Shown: positions 35,069 to 48,778 of the stretch, piece by piece | Numbering within the stretch: the stretch's first letter is position 1 | How the letters are laid out: each line of letters begins with the position of its first letter | Origin: Phoebastria nigripes | Lineage: Eukaryota > Chordata > Aves > Procellariiformes > Diomedeidae | NCBI GenBank assembly: GCA_035582835.1 | Contig: JAYKAV010002970.1 | Location: 479,086 to 543,085 of the forward strand | Direction of reading: 5' to 3' | Length of the DNA: 64,000 nucleotides | Position numbers and translations under genes: made by a program | Notes under the pieces: model-generated | What the model saw: only the letters and a program-made list of their open reading frames with translations | Databases searched by the model: none | Told to the model about the DNA's origin: nothing

Positions 35069-38000
35069 TTAGCATGCAAACAAGCTGAAGAAAAAAAAAA
35101 ATTAAAATACCAGGGACAAAGGTGAGATTAATTAAAGTAAACAGATGGACAGTGAAATACTTATGACTATTCCTAGATTACATAGAACACTTGTTGCAAA
35201 ATCAAGGAATCTGAATTTCAAATCGAGTGTGTTGCCCAAGCAACCAGCTCTCTGTGGTTAAACAATTGAAACCCATGAATCTATGACTCTCTGAAAAATA
35301 ATGTTAATTGATTTCATCACTTTTATGTTAGGGTTTTTTTTCCATTGCTTCCTAGTACAAGAATGATAGAAGAAGAAATCAGTACGCAACTAAAGCAGTT
35401 TAGAGCCATTACTTCCAAATTTGAATATTAAAACTGGCTATCCAAAACCGTAGTAGCGCAATGAAGACCATATGGAACAGCTCTGGTTCTGACCCTTATA
35501 ACTTGTTGTTTTTCCTCCTTCTATTTCACTACAGTCAGTGTCTGTTACACTCAAAATCTTTATGGGTAAAGAGTAGGCACACCTTATACACCAAGAACTT
35601 ATTGTTAGTATAACTGAATTCTTAACAGTCTAATCATTATTAGTCCAGATTTAATTGTAATAGAAAAAGAAAGAATAATAATGCAATTAAAATTGCTATA
35701 CATGCACTTTGTTTCTATCCCTTTTTCTGGTGTTATGCTCACTCTTGCCCTGTTCCTTAGGAATTTAGGGTCAGTGTTTTATTTCTTGGAGGATGTGTGT
35801 GGGTGTTGTTATGGTGAATTGTCAGCATCTGGAGTCCTTCACTGGGAAGAATATGGTGTTTATGTTGATGGTTTCTTCTTCTTCACTCTAGAGTTCACTT
35901 AGGGTCATTTTTATGTTTGCTAACTTGCTTTTACACCTCTACTGTTTTTTTGCTAGTCTGCAACTCCACATTACATCCAAATTTGTTATATGTGCTTCTC
36001 TTTACATATGGGTAGATATTACTTCTTTGTTCTCTTTTTTATCCCTAAAACCAGTTTTGCCCAGATCTGTGTTTCTGTAACTGACCATGGGTGAGTTGTT
36101 TATAACTGTGGGGTCTGCAGTGCCGTCCTGTGACCCATCCCTTATCACCTCATGCCCCTTCCTACTCCACATCCTGTGGCCCCACTTCTCAAGCCCTCTG
36201 CTGTTGTACCAGGTCTGTATTTCTCTACCTTACGTCATTACCTTAGCACCATAAATATTTCGTTCTGCATAGAACAACTGCTTGTTTCTGCTATCTGTAT
36301 AAAACAATGGTTTCACCATACACAGAAAACAAAAATAAAACAAATTAGCTGTAGACTCCTAGTCAATTAGAGAAATTGCTATGACAGCTAAAGCAAATGA
36401 AGTAAAGCTGCAGACAGGACAAGACAAGTTCATGCAGAGCAGGTGTGGCAAACCTTGGTCCTGAGGCCGTGCAAAACCAGTGCAAAGCTTATAGCCTGTT
36501 ACTAGCAAAGGCAATGCCTTATTACAGGGCTGCATGCTTGCATATTTTGCTGAACATGTACTGTGGTATAAGGTAAAAGATGCTTGCTCAAGGCTCCCAG
36601 GCCCCTGCAATATCAAGACACAAAGGTCCAAGTTAAAGATGGAATGAAAAGTCTGAACTCTGAATTTCCTGTCTTTTGTAAGCTTAAGTCAGACCTTCTC
36701 TCTGCTTATTAATAGCAGGGTTTATTAAATAACAGCTAATGGTGGGAAAAGTAATAAAGGTACTGTGCAGTGCATATTCAGTGATCTATTCATTTTGCAA
36801 AATAAACCCTTATTCTAGAGTTTTAAGATGTTTTCTATTTTAAGGGGCTGTCTATACTACTACATTACTACTACATTTCACAATTATAATAAACCTTTCC
36901 TGGTAGATAACTGGGTAATAAATATTCTTTCTCCCACCCCCCACTAAGCACATATGATTAAGTTCCTGGATGACACCATGAACTCTTCTGCTTCCTTATA
37001 TTAACTCCATATTTTAGATGGGAAGTAATCCCATTTTATAATGGGAGATGACTAGTTGTGATGACTCTTTGCAGATTTTTTTTCAACAAAGAGTCCTTGA
37101 CCTTGCTACCCCTACAATTTAACAGCACTGAATTTGCTGGTCTTAAAATCATGCTACAAAGCCTATCTGTTTATCCAGCCTTTCTCCAAGGAGGTTGTAT
37201 AAAAGGAGACCCATAAGAACTTGCCTATGGCAAATGAATGTGCTTTCCTCAATATCTGCAGTATGTCTTATTCTTCTCCCCTCTTCCTAGAGGGACAAAT
37301 GCAGGAATGCTGTGACAGCTGAGGTAGCTTATGTTGTTTTCTAAAGAAATTGTCAAGGTTTTGTAAAAAAAAAATCAGTTTAGATTACATATTTGCTCAA
37401 CAAAGAATAAAAACAAGTTTTGCTTTTGTATTGTTAAATTTCTGATCTTTATCACTGAATCAATATTTATTTTAGTATTTCTGCTCAAAATTATCAAAAT
37501 TGCTCACTGAACAACAATCCATTTCAATGGAAAGAGAAAGAGTACCTTTCTTCTTACAAGGGTTCTTTGCCTTCTTTCAGCATTGTTAAATATTCATTTT
37601 ACCCAAGAAAGTTTCTAAGCATGATTCTCTTGCCTAATAGTTGTGAAAAAGTAGAAACCTCAATTCCAGTCCCAGATCCAAAATCATGTGTGTGTGCTAT
37701 ATTAACCAACTATTAGAGGAGGAATATCTTTCTCTCTTAATACCATGCAAAACAGAACAGTTTCAAAAGGTGGAGATAAGAACGTAATCCTCAAGATCAG
37801 CATCCTTGTATCCCATCTGAAAATAAACACATGCATCAATTTTTATTTCAGTTCTTACAGGCTGCTAGTTATTATATTAAACATGAAGACTTACTGCATG
37901 GGTCCCAAATTCCTGCAGATAGAAGGGAAGAAGTCAAACAAGTTCCTGTAGAGATCCTTTGGATGCTGCTAAATTGTGATAAAATTGTTTTATTGGGGTA

Positions 38001-38689
38001 CTTAAACTCTTGATTTTTTTAACTTAGACATCAAAAATTTTAAACAGGATTATACATGAATATTCCCATGTAATTAATGGGAATTATGCTGAAAAAAGCT
38101 GGATTTTCTCTTTCCTTCATATAGGGAGAGTGGAAAGTTCCATACTTCTGTGTTTGTGGATCCATGTTTTCTTAGAATGAGCCTCAACCCAACTCTAATT
38201 TTCCACACAAATATTTATTCTTCATGAAACTTGAAAAATAATGATACTGTTCCCTTACCCATCCTCCCTAAATGAAAATTACTAACATCTTTTCCTAAGA
38301 GAAAAACCTAGTAACTTATTTATTTCAGACAAGTTATTTTAGAACTCAGGGTTTCAAAGGAGAAACATCATTTTAACTGGAAAAAAGCTCACAGACTTCC
38401 TGCGAAAATATTTCTATTTGCCAGCTGTACAGGCTACTACAACAAGTGTCTAAACCTGAAAAAATAAAATATTGTACAGCATTTCAGAGCTTTTATACTG
38501 TGATTGTAAAATATCTGGGAGGTTTGCCAGACTCAGTCAAAAGAAGAACACAGCATTTTCTCATCACTAATAACAATGACCTGAAGTCACGTTGAAGATT
38601 GTAAGGTCAATTTCCCTCTTAAATTGAAAAAAGAAAATAGGAGAACAGATGTGGGTAGTTGTTTCTGTATTTATAAATTGCATGACAGC

Positions 38690-38721
38690 TGGGTTAGGCT
38701 ATATGATCTCCAGTTTCTATG
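38690..38721 (+). mobile_element. possible worn CR1 tail
   Basis: GGGTTAGGCTATATGATCTC followed by CAGTTTCTATG is close to the last 30 bases typical of CR1 (GGTTGGACTAGATGATCTCC, then ATTCTATG). Only the tail is visible and the match is short, so it could be chance. Confidence 0.3.
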
Positions 38722-41189
38722 CGTTTAAGGTGTTTTTATTGAATCATTCATACTAATCAGATAAAAGTGTTAAGGTGCATTTTTAAGGTATTATACAACA
38801 TAGATGAAGTAGCCAATTTCATAGTGTACATTTAAAATTGAACATATTTCTTCATTAAATATGTTCAGATGAGTTTACCAGGTGGAATGCAGATTTCAAG
38901 GAGAATTTTCTGGGTTTGAATGATCAGTCCTGAATTGACACCGCATACAGGCACATGATGATAAAACTAGTACATTTTAAATAAAGTGTAAATTACACAA
39001 AGTGTTAATTAAAACTACCTACTACCAGATATTTGTTTATTTGGTGAGTTTTGGGGTTTTTTTTGGTTTACAATTGCAGCAACCATAGCTGTGTAACCAA
39101 CATCCTGATAACATGTATTCCATCATTTTAGCAGCGTATAATTCCAGAAACAGAAATTTTTACACATACAGAAATTCTCACTCTGCCTTATTTCATATAT
39201 TAAACTGACCATTTTATCAGATACATCATTTCTTGTTACTGACTCATTATGTCTATGTGCTGAAACACGATTTGCACAGGCTACACACCAGTATTTTTGG
39301 CTACTATTTCTTTACATTAAAATGCCAACCATCTGCTTGTGGATGACAGCACCTAGGCAACTCTTTCCTTTAAATCCCAGCATTTTATTTGTAATCCCTT
39401 ATTGGGTGAAGCATGTAAATCACATTCCACCTCTTTATACTGTGCAATTCATTTCATCTAACCTACACATTTTAACATTAGACATAGTAACCTACTAAGC
39501 CTAGATCTATGAAAAGAAAAAGGAACCTCATGAGAGTAGTTTATCTGAAACATCTTAAATGTCTATCACAGAATGAGATAAATCTTTGATGATGCCTTCT
39601 GTCTCCTTGACATAAGGAGATACTAGGTGAATAGTTAGACTTAAAGGATTAACTTCTAACACTTACATTGGAGTACCAAGCAAGAGCTTAGAAGAGAGGT
39701 CTCAATTAACTAAGACTGAGCGCTATACCATTTTCTAATCTTCAGCAAGCACAGCCAAGCATTTGATCCATAGTTGTTTCTCTAACCTATGTCATGTATA
39801 TATCAATCATTTCAGAAAAATATTTTGCTGAATACAGTAAAATACTTCTAATATTTACCAAACAACAATGGACAGAGAGTTTGGTGACTGTTCAGAAGGG
39901 GAAAAGAGAAAAATAAGGGACGTAGCATGAATCAGTTTTAGCATACAGTATTCTCTCCCCGAGTTTTAGAAAAATTGGCGAGATAAGTTAAAGCAGCCCT
40001 CAGGCAGCTTAAACTTGTGCAATCAGCCTTTACACAGCAGATTGTCCTAAGTCTCTCTGACCTTGGCAATTTTACAAGGGTCACATTTACATGTGGGTGA
40101 CCTGCTTCTGAATGACAACTGAAATGCTTAGAATTTAGACAAGAAAAAAAAAAAAAAAAAAGTATGTCTTCACAGTACTCCACACAATACAGTACTCATC
40201 TTTTATAAGGTCCTTTTCAATAATGAGTGCTTATTTATTATAGATAGTGCAAGAAAAGGACTCCCGTGCCACAGACAGATCAAAGTTCCCAGGTGCAGCA
40301 CCATGAGCACAGAGCCCTTGAGCCCACCAAGGGTGATAGCTTTGCTCCCTCACTCCATCTCAGCAGCTGCAGCCTCTACAGAAGATGGAGGGCCATGAGA
40401 GATCCTTGGGTCCCTTGGTAAGACCAGCAGTGGCATTTCCTCCTACTGCAGCCCTGTCAGCCTCCCAACTGTGCTGCGTCAGCTCAGTGTTCCTATTAGG
40501 GCCTCTGGGCACTACAGTAAATAGTGAGCATTAAGGGATATAACGTGCTGCAAAGTCTAACAGTGTTCATGCGTCACTAATTACCATAATGAGAAACTTG
40601 TGGCACATCAGCCAAGAAGAATTTGCATTGATTGTTTTTTCCTGTTCTCCAGCTAGAATAGGAAGAATTCCCATGACTCTGGTCTTGACCTTGAGGGCTT
40701 CTTCTCCTACTTCTGTGTGTAGCTATTCCTTACAGGTGCACGTAAGGTGGATGCATAAACAGGGATTTAAACCCAGAAATGCCTAGTCTCTGAGGCATTT
40801 TGTACTGCGTGTATACATAAATTCTAGTTGTGACTACCAGAAAAAAAAATATTGAAATTTCATCTGATCTCAGTTGGCAGAGACACATTGAAGAGAACTG
40901 CCATTTTCACACTCTGCCCCTAATTCACTGTAAGGCCCTGCTACATGTTAGCTATTGATTTTAGACACTTCTGCTGTTGATTAGAAATAGTGACTCATGA
41001 AGCCTGGATTCCTGCTCNGCTAATACAGGGTTAATATTAGAATTACTTGAAGTTTAAACGTTCCTGAAGTACCACTATTAGCTAGAACAACTTCTAAACA
41101 ACAGGGTGTTTTGCTGAAACTTGTCTTCTGTGCTGAACCTATGTTTACTGCAGACAAAGCAACAAAGAAGGTTTCTGGAGCACAAGATA

Positions 41190-41352
41190 TTATGCTGAAA
41201 GGCCTCCCAGGTCACTGATTCCTATCCCATGTTCTAACAGGCATCTCCTGCATCCTATAATCCCATTCAAAAATGTATTAAGCTCCACTTTAAAGCTACT
41301 TAAGTTGTTTCCCTCTGTTACTCTTATTGGAAGGCAGTTCCAGACAGGTGGA
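41190..41352 (-). mobile_element. probable ancient CR1/L3-like LINE relic
   Basis: The stretch GTTACTCTTATTGGAAGGCA plus GTTCCAGACAGG resembles, on the opposite strand, the end of a CR1-like coding region (the conserved leucine-proline turn near the C-terminus: LELPSNKSNRG), followed by a short region with many stops. No CR1 tail repeat is present. Old CR1/L3 copies shared among amniotes look like this. The identification is by resemblance only. Confidence 0.35.
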
Positions 41353-44102
41353 AGGTGGCTAGACAGTTATATTGATCTCTAAATTCCCTGGAAATTCTAT
41401 TTAGAAAATGTTAAGCATTTCGTTAAGGATTTCCAAGTGGGTGTTTCTGATTGCTCAATACATAACAATGGTTCTGCTGATAATAATCCTCTGTGTGTTT
41501 CATTTATAATGATCCATTTTATTTTCCTTGTAATAATAGCATATTGCCATTTCATGCAGCTGTTACATGCACTTTATGAGTGTTCCACTGTTTTTTTAAC
41601 ATAATTGACTCAGTCCTTTAAGTTGCCAAGCACCTTATCTCTGATTTCAGTGAAAGAGCCTTTAGCAATACCCTAAGGCAAGCACTGTATCCAAGGACCT
41701 TTTTTCAGGTAGGCATGCTTCTTTTTTCAGTCATGTGTTTGAAGAAGTGCTCTGTCTCTGTGCATAGATCTGATTAATACAAAGTACTCAATATAGCATT
41801 TCTAAGATCATCATGTGTTTGGTTTTACTGTATCTTTAACATTTATAGCATACATTTTTAAAGTTTTACCCTTAACTATAAAGGCCGCATTCTGCTTTCA
41901 GTTATCTGAGTTTAAATCTGGATTAAAAAGTGAAAAATAAATTATTCTGGAATTTGTTTCTGTTTAAAGATAAGTAAAATTTAACCCTGCTCTTTTTAAA
42001 GAGCCTGAACATGAAAGGGAAACTAAATACCATGTATGGTAGCAGTGTGTTCACTTCCTGTAGTCACACTTGCTGTCATGACTCATTTGACTTTGCTCAC
42101 TGAAAGTGTGGTTACAGTGACGTCATGTAATCAACAGAGATCTCCACTGCAGCATCCCTATGAAAGTAGGTTCTTACTGCTCTGTTGCATCTTAGCTTTA
42201 AGGATCAAAACTGATCCAGCATTTGGTCTGGCCTCGTGTTTGAAGGAAGCAATACTCTTATGCACGTAACATTTTTTTAAGAGAAAACAAAAGTTAAGAA
42301 TGCTATTGGGAAACAACTAAACCTACATATCAAACTTCTGTGTGGGTATATTCTGCGTCTCGCTGGCGTATAGAATACCTGATGATTTTGGCTGTTCCCT
42401 TCCTATATCTGTCTCTGACACTGCTACCATTATGTATTATTAAGTAAAAACCTGAGCCCTTTGAAGTTAATGGAAAAAAGCCCTCCTACTTTTAATGTGA
42501 GTTGTTATCTTTCAGTAAGGTTACTGCATGGATCGAATCTTTGTGCTACCAGCAAGCACTGTCCCTTGACTTGAAAAGGACTCTGCAAACATGTAGATGT
42601 TCTTGTTATTATATCCTGCTGAAGGATGTGAACATTTTACTTTAAAAACAGCCTTAAAAAAATAACAGCTAGTAATATATCTCATTGGACTGCTGTGAGA
42701 TCATTTGTTCAGTACAAATTAATATTTGTACAGTGAAGCACCTTTGGATCTTTGGATGAAAGATGATGTGTTTAAATGCAAAGTACTAAAATTCATCTCT
42801 GCATGGAATTTTTTAAGGAAAAAAAAGGTAAGCAATTCAGTTTAATTAGTCAACTAATAAAAAAATTAAAAATGCTTAACAGTCTGCAATTTACATTTCT
42901 CAATGGAAACCAATATTATGCTTAGATTATAGTCAGGATAATATTATTAGTAGAATGACTGACTCAAATTAATCATGACTGAAAATCTGATTACCACAAG
43001 GGATCATGCTGCTATCATAGACTTCACATACCTTTCCTTTTATCTTCTTACTACAGCACCAAATTTCTCCCTCTGTGCAGAGGGTGTACAGGATTTTCAG
43101 TTCCCAGTGTCTTAAAACTGCTGCTTTGATATTATAATGCACTTCTTGTGAATGATGGGCCTCAAATTAATTTTATTCTTACAAAGAAGAAACTACAGAC
43201 AAGGACAACTGTTTTTAATAATATTATTTATAAGGTGTTAATGTGCAATTTGTTACTTGTCAAAACAGTGGGAATTATGTTCTCATTCCATGTTAAATAT
43301 AATTAGCTAATACTTTCCAAAGGATATGCAGGCAGAAGAGGTATCTCATATTTTTAGCTTTGTTGCAAATTTCATTATTTCCCTTCATTTGTTCTCTCTC
43401 TCAGAATGCAAAAGTTTAAGTTATGTCTCCAGTATGCTGAAAAGAAATTCATTATAAAGAAGTTGGGTTTCCTCAGCTTCAAGGGTATTCATATTCTGTG
43501 TATGTACATATCCATAAAGATCTTTTAAAGGAAATAATTGTGAATTAGATTGTGAACAATGAATTATTACATAAATTTTCTTCTGGGATTAAAAAAAAAC
43601 CAAACACTTTCTAGCCTTTGTATCTTTTAAAACACTTTTTTTCCCCAAAACAAATTATGCATAATACGTTATAAATATATTTATTTTGGCTAAATAAATT
43701 AGTTTACAGCTTATTTAGTGGGGACATTGAAATTCATTATTTTTATGATCTTGCTTAATCGAAAGGGGCTCTACAAGCCTATAGTAAAAATAAGCCTTAC
43801 CCCAAAGAGTTTACAATAAAATGACAAGATGAGAAAGGTACTTGAAATAAAAAGTAGAAAAAGAAGGATAAGAGAACAGCCTGATGACATGCAACATTTT
43901 CTAGTATAGAAAAGTTGCAGGTACAATTTGTAGCAAATCAGGCTACATCCACTCTTCTAACTGCATCCACCCCAGGGAGGGATGCTTGGCAGCCAGCCTC
44001 AGAAGTAGTCTCCTCTAGGGTAGATTATATGTATTTGCATGAGCAGTTCTTGGCTTTAGATCCTTTCTGGGCCTTGTATAGTTTATACAAGGGTCCATTT
44101 GT

Positions 44103-44160
44103 AAATATATGTATATATCTATATATATATAAAAAATATATGTATTTATAAATATTTTTT
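44103..44160. repeat. (TA)n-rich microsatellite
   Basis: Alternating TATATG, TATATATC and TATATATATA units followed by A6TATAT and TTTATAAATATTTTTT. Almost no G or C is present. Confidence 0.85.
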
Positions 44161-44168
44161 GTCGGTCT

Positions 44169-44205
44169 CTATGTGTGTGTGTCTGTGTGTATGTATGTGT
44201 GTAGA
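44169..44205 (+). repeat. (TG)n microsatellite, interrupted
   Basis: TGTGTGTGTGTC, TGTGTGTATG and TATGTGTG units next to the TA-rich tract, together forming a compound microsatellite of about 100 bases. Confidence 0.85.
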
Positions 44206-44834
44206 TGTACTTAATGATGGGAGGGTTGAGGAAAGGACTTTAAATTAATGTGTCTGAAATAATGAGACAATTGTGTTGCAGCCCACCTGAAAGGTTTTCT
44301 ATAGCATGAAAATGTGGCCATATGTCACATACCTTGAGGGGGTGACCAAGGACATAGGGGAGTGTAGGAAGGTCCCCAGCTTGGTAGATAATAATGAAGG
44401 ACTGCTCAGGACAGGGGGAGAAAAACCCCTCTCATCTGTAATGCCTATTGAAAGCATTTGTTGGAGCGTGCAGTCCACTGAACCATGCTTGGATTTAATT
44501 TAGGTTGCAAGTGCTTGGGTCAGAAGAGAATTTAGGAACAAACTAACATTTGTAAACCATGGGCAGTCAGTACACTAAGACCAAAACTAAGCTGGAGAGG
44601 AAATTACTTGATACCCAAATAACACTAATGAGCACCAAGAAACCCAAGAAATCAGGCATTTCTATAAGGATCTACCAATACTAGGATAATTTATACACCG
44701 TAAATATAAAGATATTAAGTGCCTTTTTTAATATGTGTAGAATTCACCTTACCTAGATTCAAATGCCTAATAATCTTCAAACCTATCTTTTGTTTTTTTA
44801 TAATTTTAAAACCTGATTTAACTATCTAGGTTGA

Positions 44835-44862
44835 CTGTAGAGTCTCCCTGGAGACTCTGCAG
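44835..44862. repeat. 28-bp near-perfect palindrome
   Basis: Two arms of 13 bases flank a 2-base centre (CT at 44848-44849). The arms are CTGTAGAGTCTCC and GGAGACTCTGCAG, complementary except for one T/G pair at the fourth position. The purine-rich run after it (AGAGAGAGAA) is followed by GTCTCTGGAGAAG, which repeats part of the arm. Confidence 0.85.
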
Positions 44863-47800
44863 AGAGAGAAATTGTCTCTGGAGAAGCCTGCTTTGGTGTA
44901 CTAACTATAGAGAAACCTAAGGCAACGCCAGTCTTAAGTCCTTCATTTTAGGTATTTATAGATGGTTGGGTACCTAAGTGAGGTGATTATGGGCTACAAC
45001 TCTCACTTTTGCTTCTCTTTACATCTCAAGGATTGTAACATCATGCAAATGGCAATTCATAGCATGACAGTTGTTTCAGGGAAAAAAACAAAAACAAAAA
45101 CAACAAAAAAAAAACAGACTCAAGAGGTGAGGTAGCAGCCACAGAAGGAAATGGAGGAGAGGGTTCATATCACTTTTATCCAGGCAATACAAATCCTACC
45201 TGTTAGGCATATACCTTTCAGATTACAGAGCATGTGGGGATGCAAAACAAGAAAGGGAACCCACCACATCAGCTGCTGAGATATGGCCAATACGTAGCCA
45301 AGATTACAAGAATCATTGGGGAAGGAAATGAGGCAAGGGGAAATCTGATATTGCAGTTTAAAGGCCAGAGCATAGACCTGAAAGACAGTAATTATAAAAT
45401 CTGATCTTGGGGGTTTTATGGATTTTACATTAGATCTCAATGGATTGAATGCTGAAGTAGTCCAGGGAAAAGAAGCTAAAAGCCAGGCTTGTCCTCACAG
45501 TGCCTAGGATGATAGAAATAAGCATGCATGTCCAGGTTTCTTCTCCCTTACTATTCTTCTGGTCCCGTGATGCTTCTGTTCTTGAGTATAAAATACACAA
45601 GAGGCTTAATGACAAGAGACCCCCACATTCATCACCTAGCTCCTCCTGTTCCAAGAGGCAGGGTTAGGGGTCCCCTAGGCTAACATGACAGAGGAATTGC
45701 TTCTTGGAAAAGTGATTTAACCGTTAGGATACAGTACAAAAATGTCTACATCAGTGACTGCTTTGATCTATGCCAGACTAAATGTTAGTCATAAATCTTG
45801 GGAGGAAAAGATATGCTAGATATTCAGCACAACCAAGATGGTGAATCTCCTTGGCATGTGTAGTAACAGAATATTAAATTAAAAAAATAATTTGTCTTAA
45901 ATGGAGAAAACTTCAGTGCCTGCCATCCTGCCATTTTCTGAGATTGAAACATCTCAGTTCTGCCCAGTTTGTTTTCTAGATTCCTGAATGCCTGTAAAGA
46001 TCTTACTTTCAGTTTCTTTGTGCCTCCGTTTTCTCTGTTTTCTCTCTTTTGATGATAATCATGTTTCCCTGGAAAAGTAAAGGAATTTGTAAACTGCTTA
46101 GACACTCATGTAGTGCAGACCACACAAGAACCTAGATAAAAAGGTTAGAAACTAAATGCAATGATATTTCCTATACTCCTCTCCCTCCATTTATGAAAGC
46201 AGAGAGTATAATAAGAACTAGCAGACAGAGCTTTCTGGAAAACCTCTTACTGCCGAAAATAATGAGGAAGTTGTTCGATCATACTAGAAATATTACTCAA
46301 ATAATTCTGTCAAGGTCAGAGTCTGGCAAGTGTCATTTTCTATTTGCTACATGAAGTACTGTGTGTTCAAGTTGCTGTGGAACTAGCCCAGGGCTTGCAG
46401 AGTCGTTGTGTGTAACTTTTCAGAACCGTTTTGTCTAACATTTTTATCTACTTTTGTTGCTCCTTTGTTCCAGCTCTACCTGTGTTTCTTCTAATTCTCC
46501 ATTTCAATTTATGTTGTCCCAGTCTCATTCCAAGTAAGTCCATTGTTCTTAAAGATACATATGTTAATACCTCTTTAAAGTACACTGGAGAGACTCAAAG
46601 CCGCAAAATTGTTTTGTATATGATACACTGTGCAAATGAAGACAGGCAGGAGAGTATATAATTTATAAATAAGATTCTAAGGGGTGTATCCCAAATGTAT
46701 GTTAAAGGATACAAAGCATGTCTATCAAATAAAAAAAAGAGAAAACTTTTCTGTTTTCAAGTAGTCTGTATATACTGACTCACAGTGATACTCTGGAGTG
46801 AAAATTATCTTCATTTCCAAGGTGAAAGGTCAGCTGAAAAGCTTTTATATGATATCATTCAATATTTTACTGTTATGTCCTAATATGGGAGAAGCCTTGG
46901 AATGGAAAAGCTACTTTATGATAGTTGGTGGAATCTAGAAAAAATGCATAGTTATATATCCCCGTCTTCTACTATTTCAGGAAAATAATACTTTCATGAC
47001 ATAAAAGCATCCAGCTTTCACTATACATTTCACAAACTTCTCCATTACAACCTACGAGCTGAATTTCTCACTTGTGATGATATTGCTATCACAAAAACAC
47101 TGTATGACACTAAAATACAATCGCTGACGCATTAGCTGTATTCTACCATTAAATTGCTATTTATTTTATCATTTCAAAGATCATGTTTAAAAAACAAGAA
47201 AGCATTGGCACCCCCACATAGGGACAGAACTCTAACCTTAATGAGATGTAATCCTTTTACATCTGTTATTGTTTTAATCTTCCATAAAGAAATGCCAGTT
47301 AACCTGACTGCCGTCCAGGTCCCCTCACTTTGACAATGGCCGAGGATGATAATATCCTGGAGTCCTAATGCACTGACACTCTGCCGAGGCATGATGTGCT
47401 GCTCAATGTGGGGCACCACAAAGCTAAAGTGGGAGCAAAGGTCATGGATTAGAATGAATTAAGCAAACATGGATTAAGAAAGATCAATGAGCAGGGACAC
47501 AGACTCATCAGGCTCTGTTTAGATAATCTGCTTGCTCTGACTAACATTTTCTTCCACTGTTACAGCTGAAGAGAATGTACTTGAAGCTCACTCTTGTCAG
47601 CTCCTGAGAAACTATCAGTAAATCACGCAGATGAGATTGTACCCTGAAATGTAAAAACTCTGCCAAGGACTGATATTGACCCTGATCCCTAGATACCAAG
47701 TACTGTGACTGAAAGGACAGGTCTGCAATCCCAGATGATGAAACCATCAGGTCAGTTGCTCTGGCTCAGTCAGTGCATTACTGAGGAAGAACAGAGAGAA

Positions 47801-48687
47801 GCAACAAACGATACTGCAGTAAACTGTGGAAAAGGGCAACAGGAAAAATCAGAAGGACATTCTGCAATGTTGTGCATTACTAGTGATGACAGAAATGTTG
47901 GCAGAAGAGACCTGTCATTTCAGAGGAAATAGCTAGTAGAAAAATATAATCCTACCAACTGATCAGAGAAAACTCTCAGGGTCACAAAAGCTGTGGGAGA
48001 AAGTTGAAATGAGTGAAGTTGCCATAAGCCACATGGTGAGTAGGGACATGAAAAGTGTGAGCAGAAGTATTAGGACATTTACTGACTAAGAGAAGTCTCA
48101 TAAAAAATTGGATCTGTCAGTCAATAGAAAAAGCAATGTCCTGACTCATGTGCATAAGGTCAAAGTTGTTGGAAAAATAACAAGGAAGTATTACCAAATC
48201 TCCCACACTGAGATCTATTTTTTATTGGGTGCATACTCCGCTAGCTTGGAAAGTTAAAAAACAAAAAAGAAAAATCTGCCAAAGAGCTGCAAAGAAAATA
48301 TAGTAGACATCATGCTACAGGAACCACCTCAGAAGTGATGGCATGTGCACTGAACACATCTCACCCTGTAAGATCTCATAAGGGCTCAGATCCTGTACCT
48401 CAACCCACTTCTGCTTCCTTAAGTGACACCTAGAGAATGATTATTCTGTAGAATTTAGAAATGGAAGAAACTTGTATAGTCAAGTTGCCTTTTTCTTTGT
48501 CACTGCAGGACTTTTCTTAGTGGTACATTTTAACTGTTATATCATAAATGTGCTAAAGAATTTTACAGATAAACCAGTAAGATTTTTGCTTAGGTAACAG
48601 TGTACAGCCAGAAACATTACCAATAAAATTATGAGAATGGTTGATCTCTCACGAAGTAATTGTTGGAAAAATACTTACTCTCGCAAG
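44863..48687. other. unique non-coding sequence
   Basis: No gene recognised. A GTACCTAAGTGAGG word near 44970 resembles the TAGGCACCTA-type motif. The A-rich tract at 45081 is listed separately. Short frames at 45165-45654, 45824-46105 and 47174-47932 lack domains and have overlapping or neighbouring frames on the opposite strand. Confidence 0.5.
45081..45117 (+). repeat. (CAAAAA)n A-rich tract
   Basis: Units of CAAAAA and CAACAAA ending in a run of ten A on the plus strand. Confidence 0.85.
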
Positions 48688-48778
48688 GTCTTGGGTGTTG
48701 GGTTGACGGTTGGACTTGATGATCTTAGAGGTCTTTTCCAACCTTAATGATTCTATGATTCTATGATTCTATGATTCT
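48688..48778 (+). mobile_element. CR1 LINE tail fragment
   Basis: Only the last about 90 bases of a CR1 are present: GGTGTTGGGTTGACGGTTGG, then ACTTGATGATCTTAGAGGTC, TTTTCCAACC, TTAATGATTCTATGATTCTA and further units. It ends in about four clean copies of the ATTCTATG unit, the best-kept CR1 tail in the window. The wording matches the 3' tail of the copy at 59048 rather than the copies at 32797 and 54873, so it belongs with the former subfamily. No coding sequence remains. Confidence 0.93.

Larger units (their letters stand above)
33617..41189. other. unique non-coding sequence
   Basis: No gene recognised. It includes the A-rich tract at 34999, a T run near 34628-34644, a TTTTGGGGTTTTTTTTGG tract near 39048-39066, a possible CR1 tail at 38690, an 11-bp hairpin at 38839 and a locally GC-rich segment at about 40261-40510. 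One N is at 41019. Short frames in this stretch have no family signature. Confidence 0.5.
41353..44834. other. unique non-coding sequence with AT- and TG-rich microsatellites
   Basis: No gene seen. The interval 43180-43330 is rich in TAAT/ATTA words (including ATTAGCTAAT), the kind of sequence bound by homeodomain proteins, which is suggestive only. Microsatellites at 44103-44205 are listed separately. Confidence 0.45.

Noticed and set aside
40760..40800. GGGATTTAAACCCAG, recalling the MIR 3' half
   Set aside because: The core blocks expected upstream are absent, so the match is too short to call.
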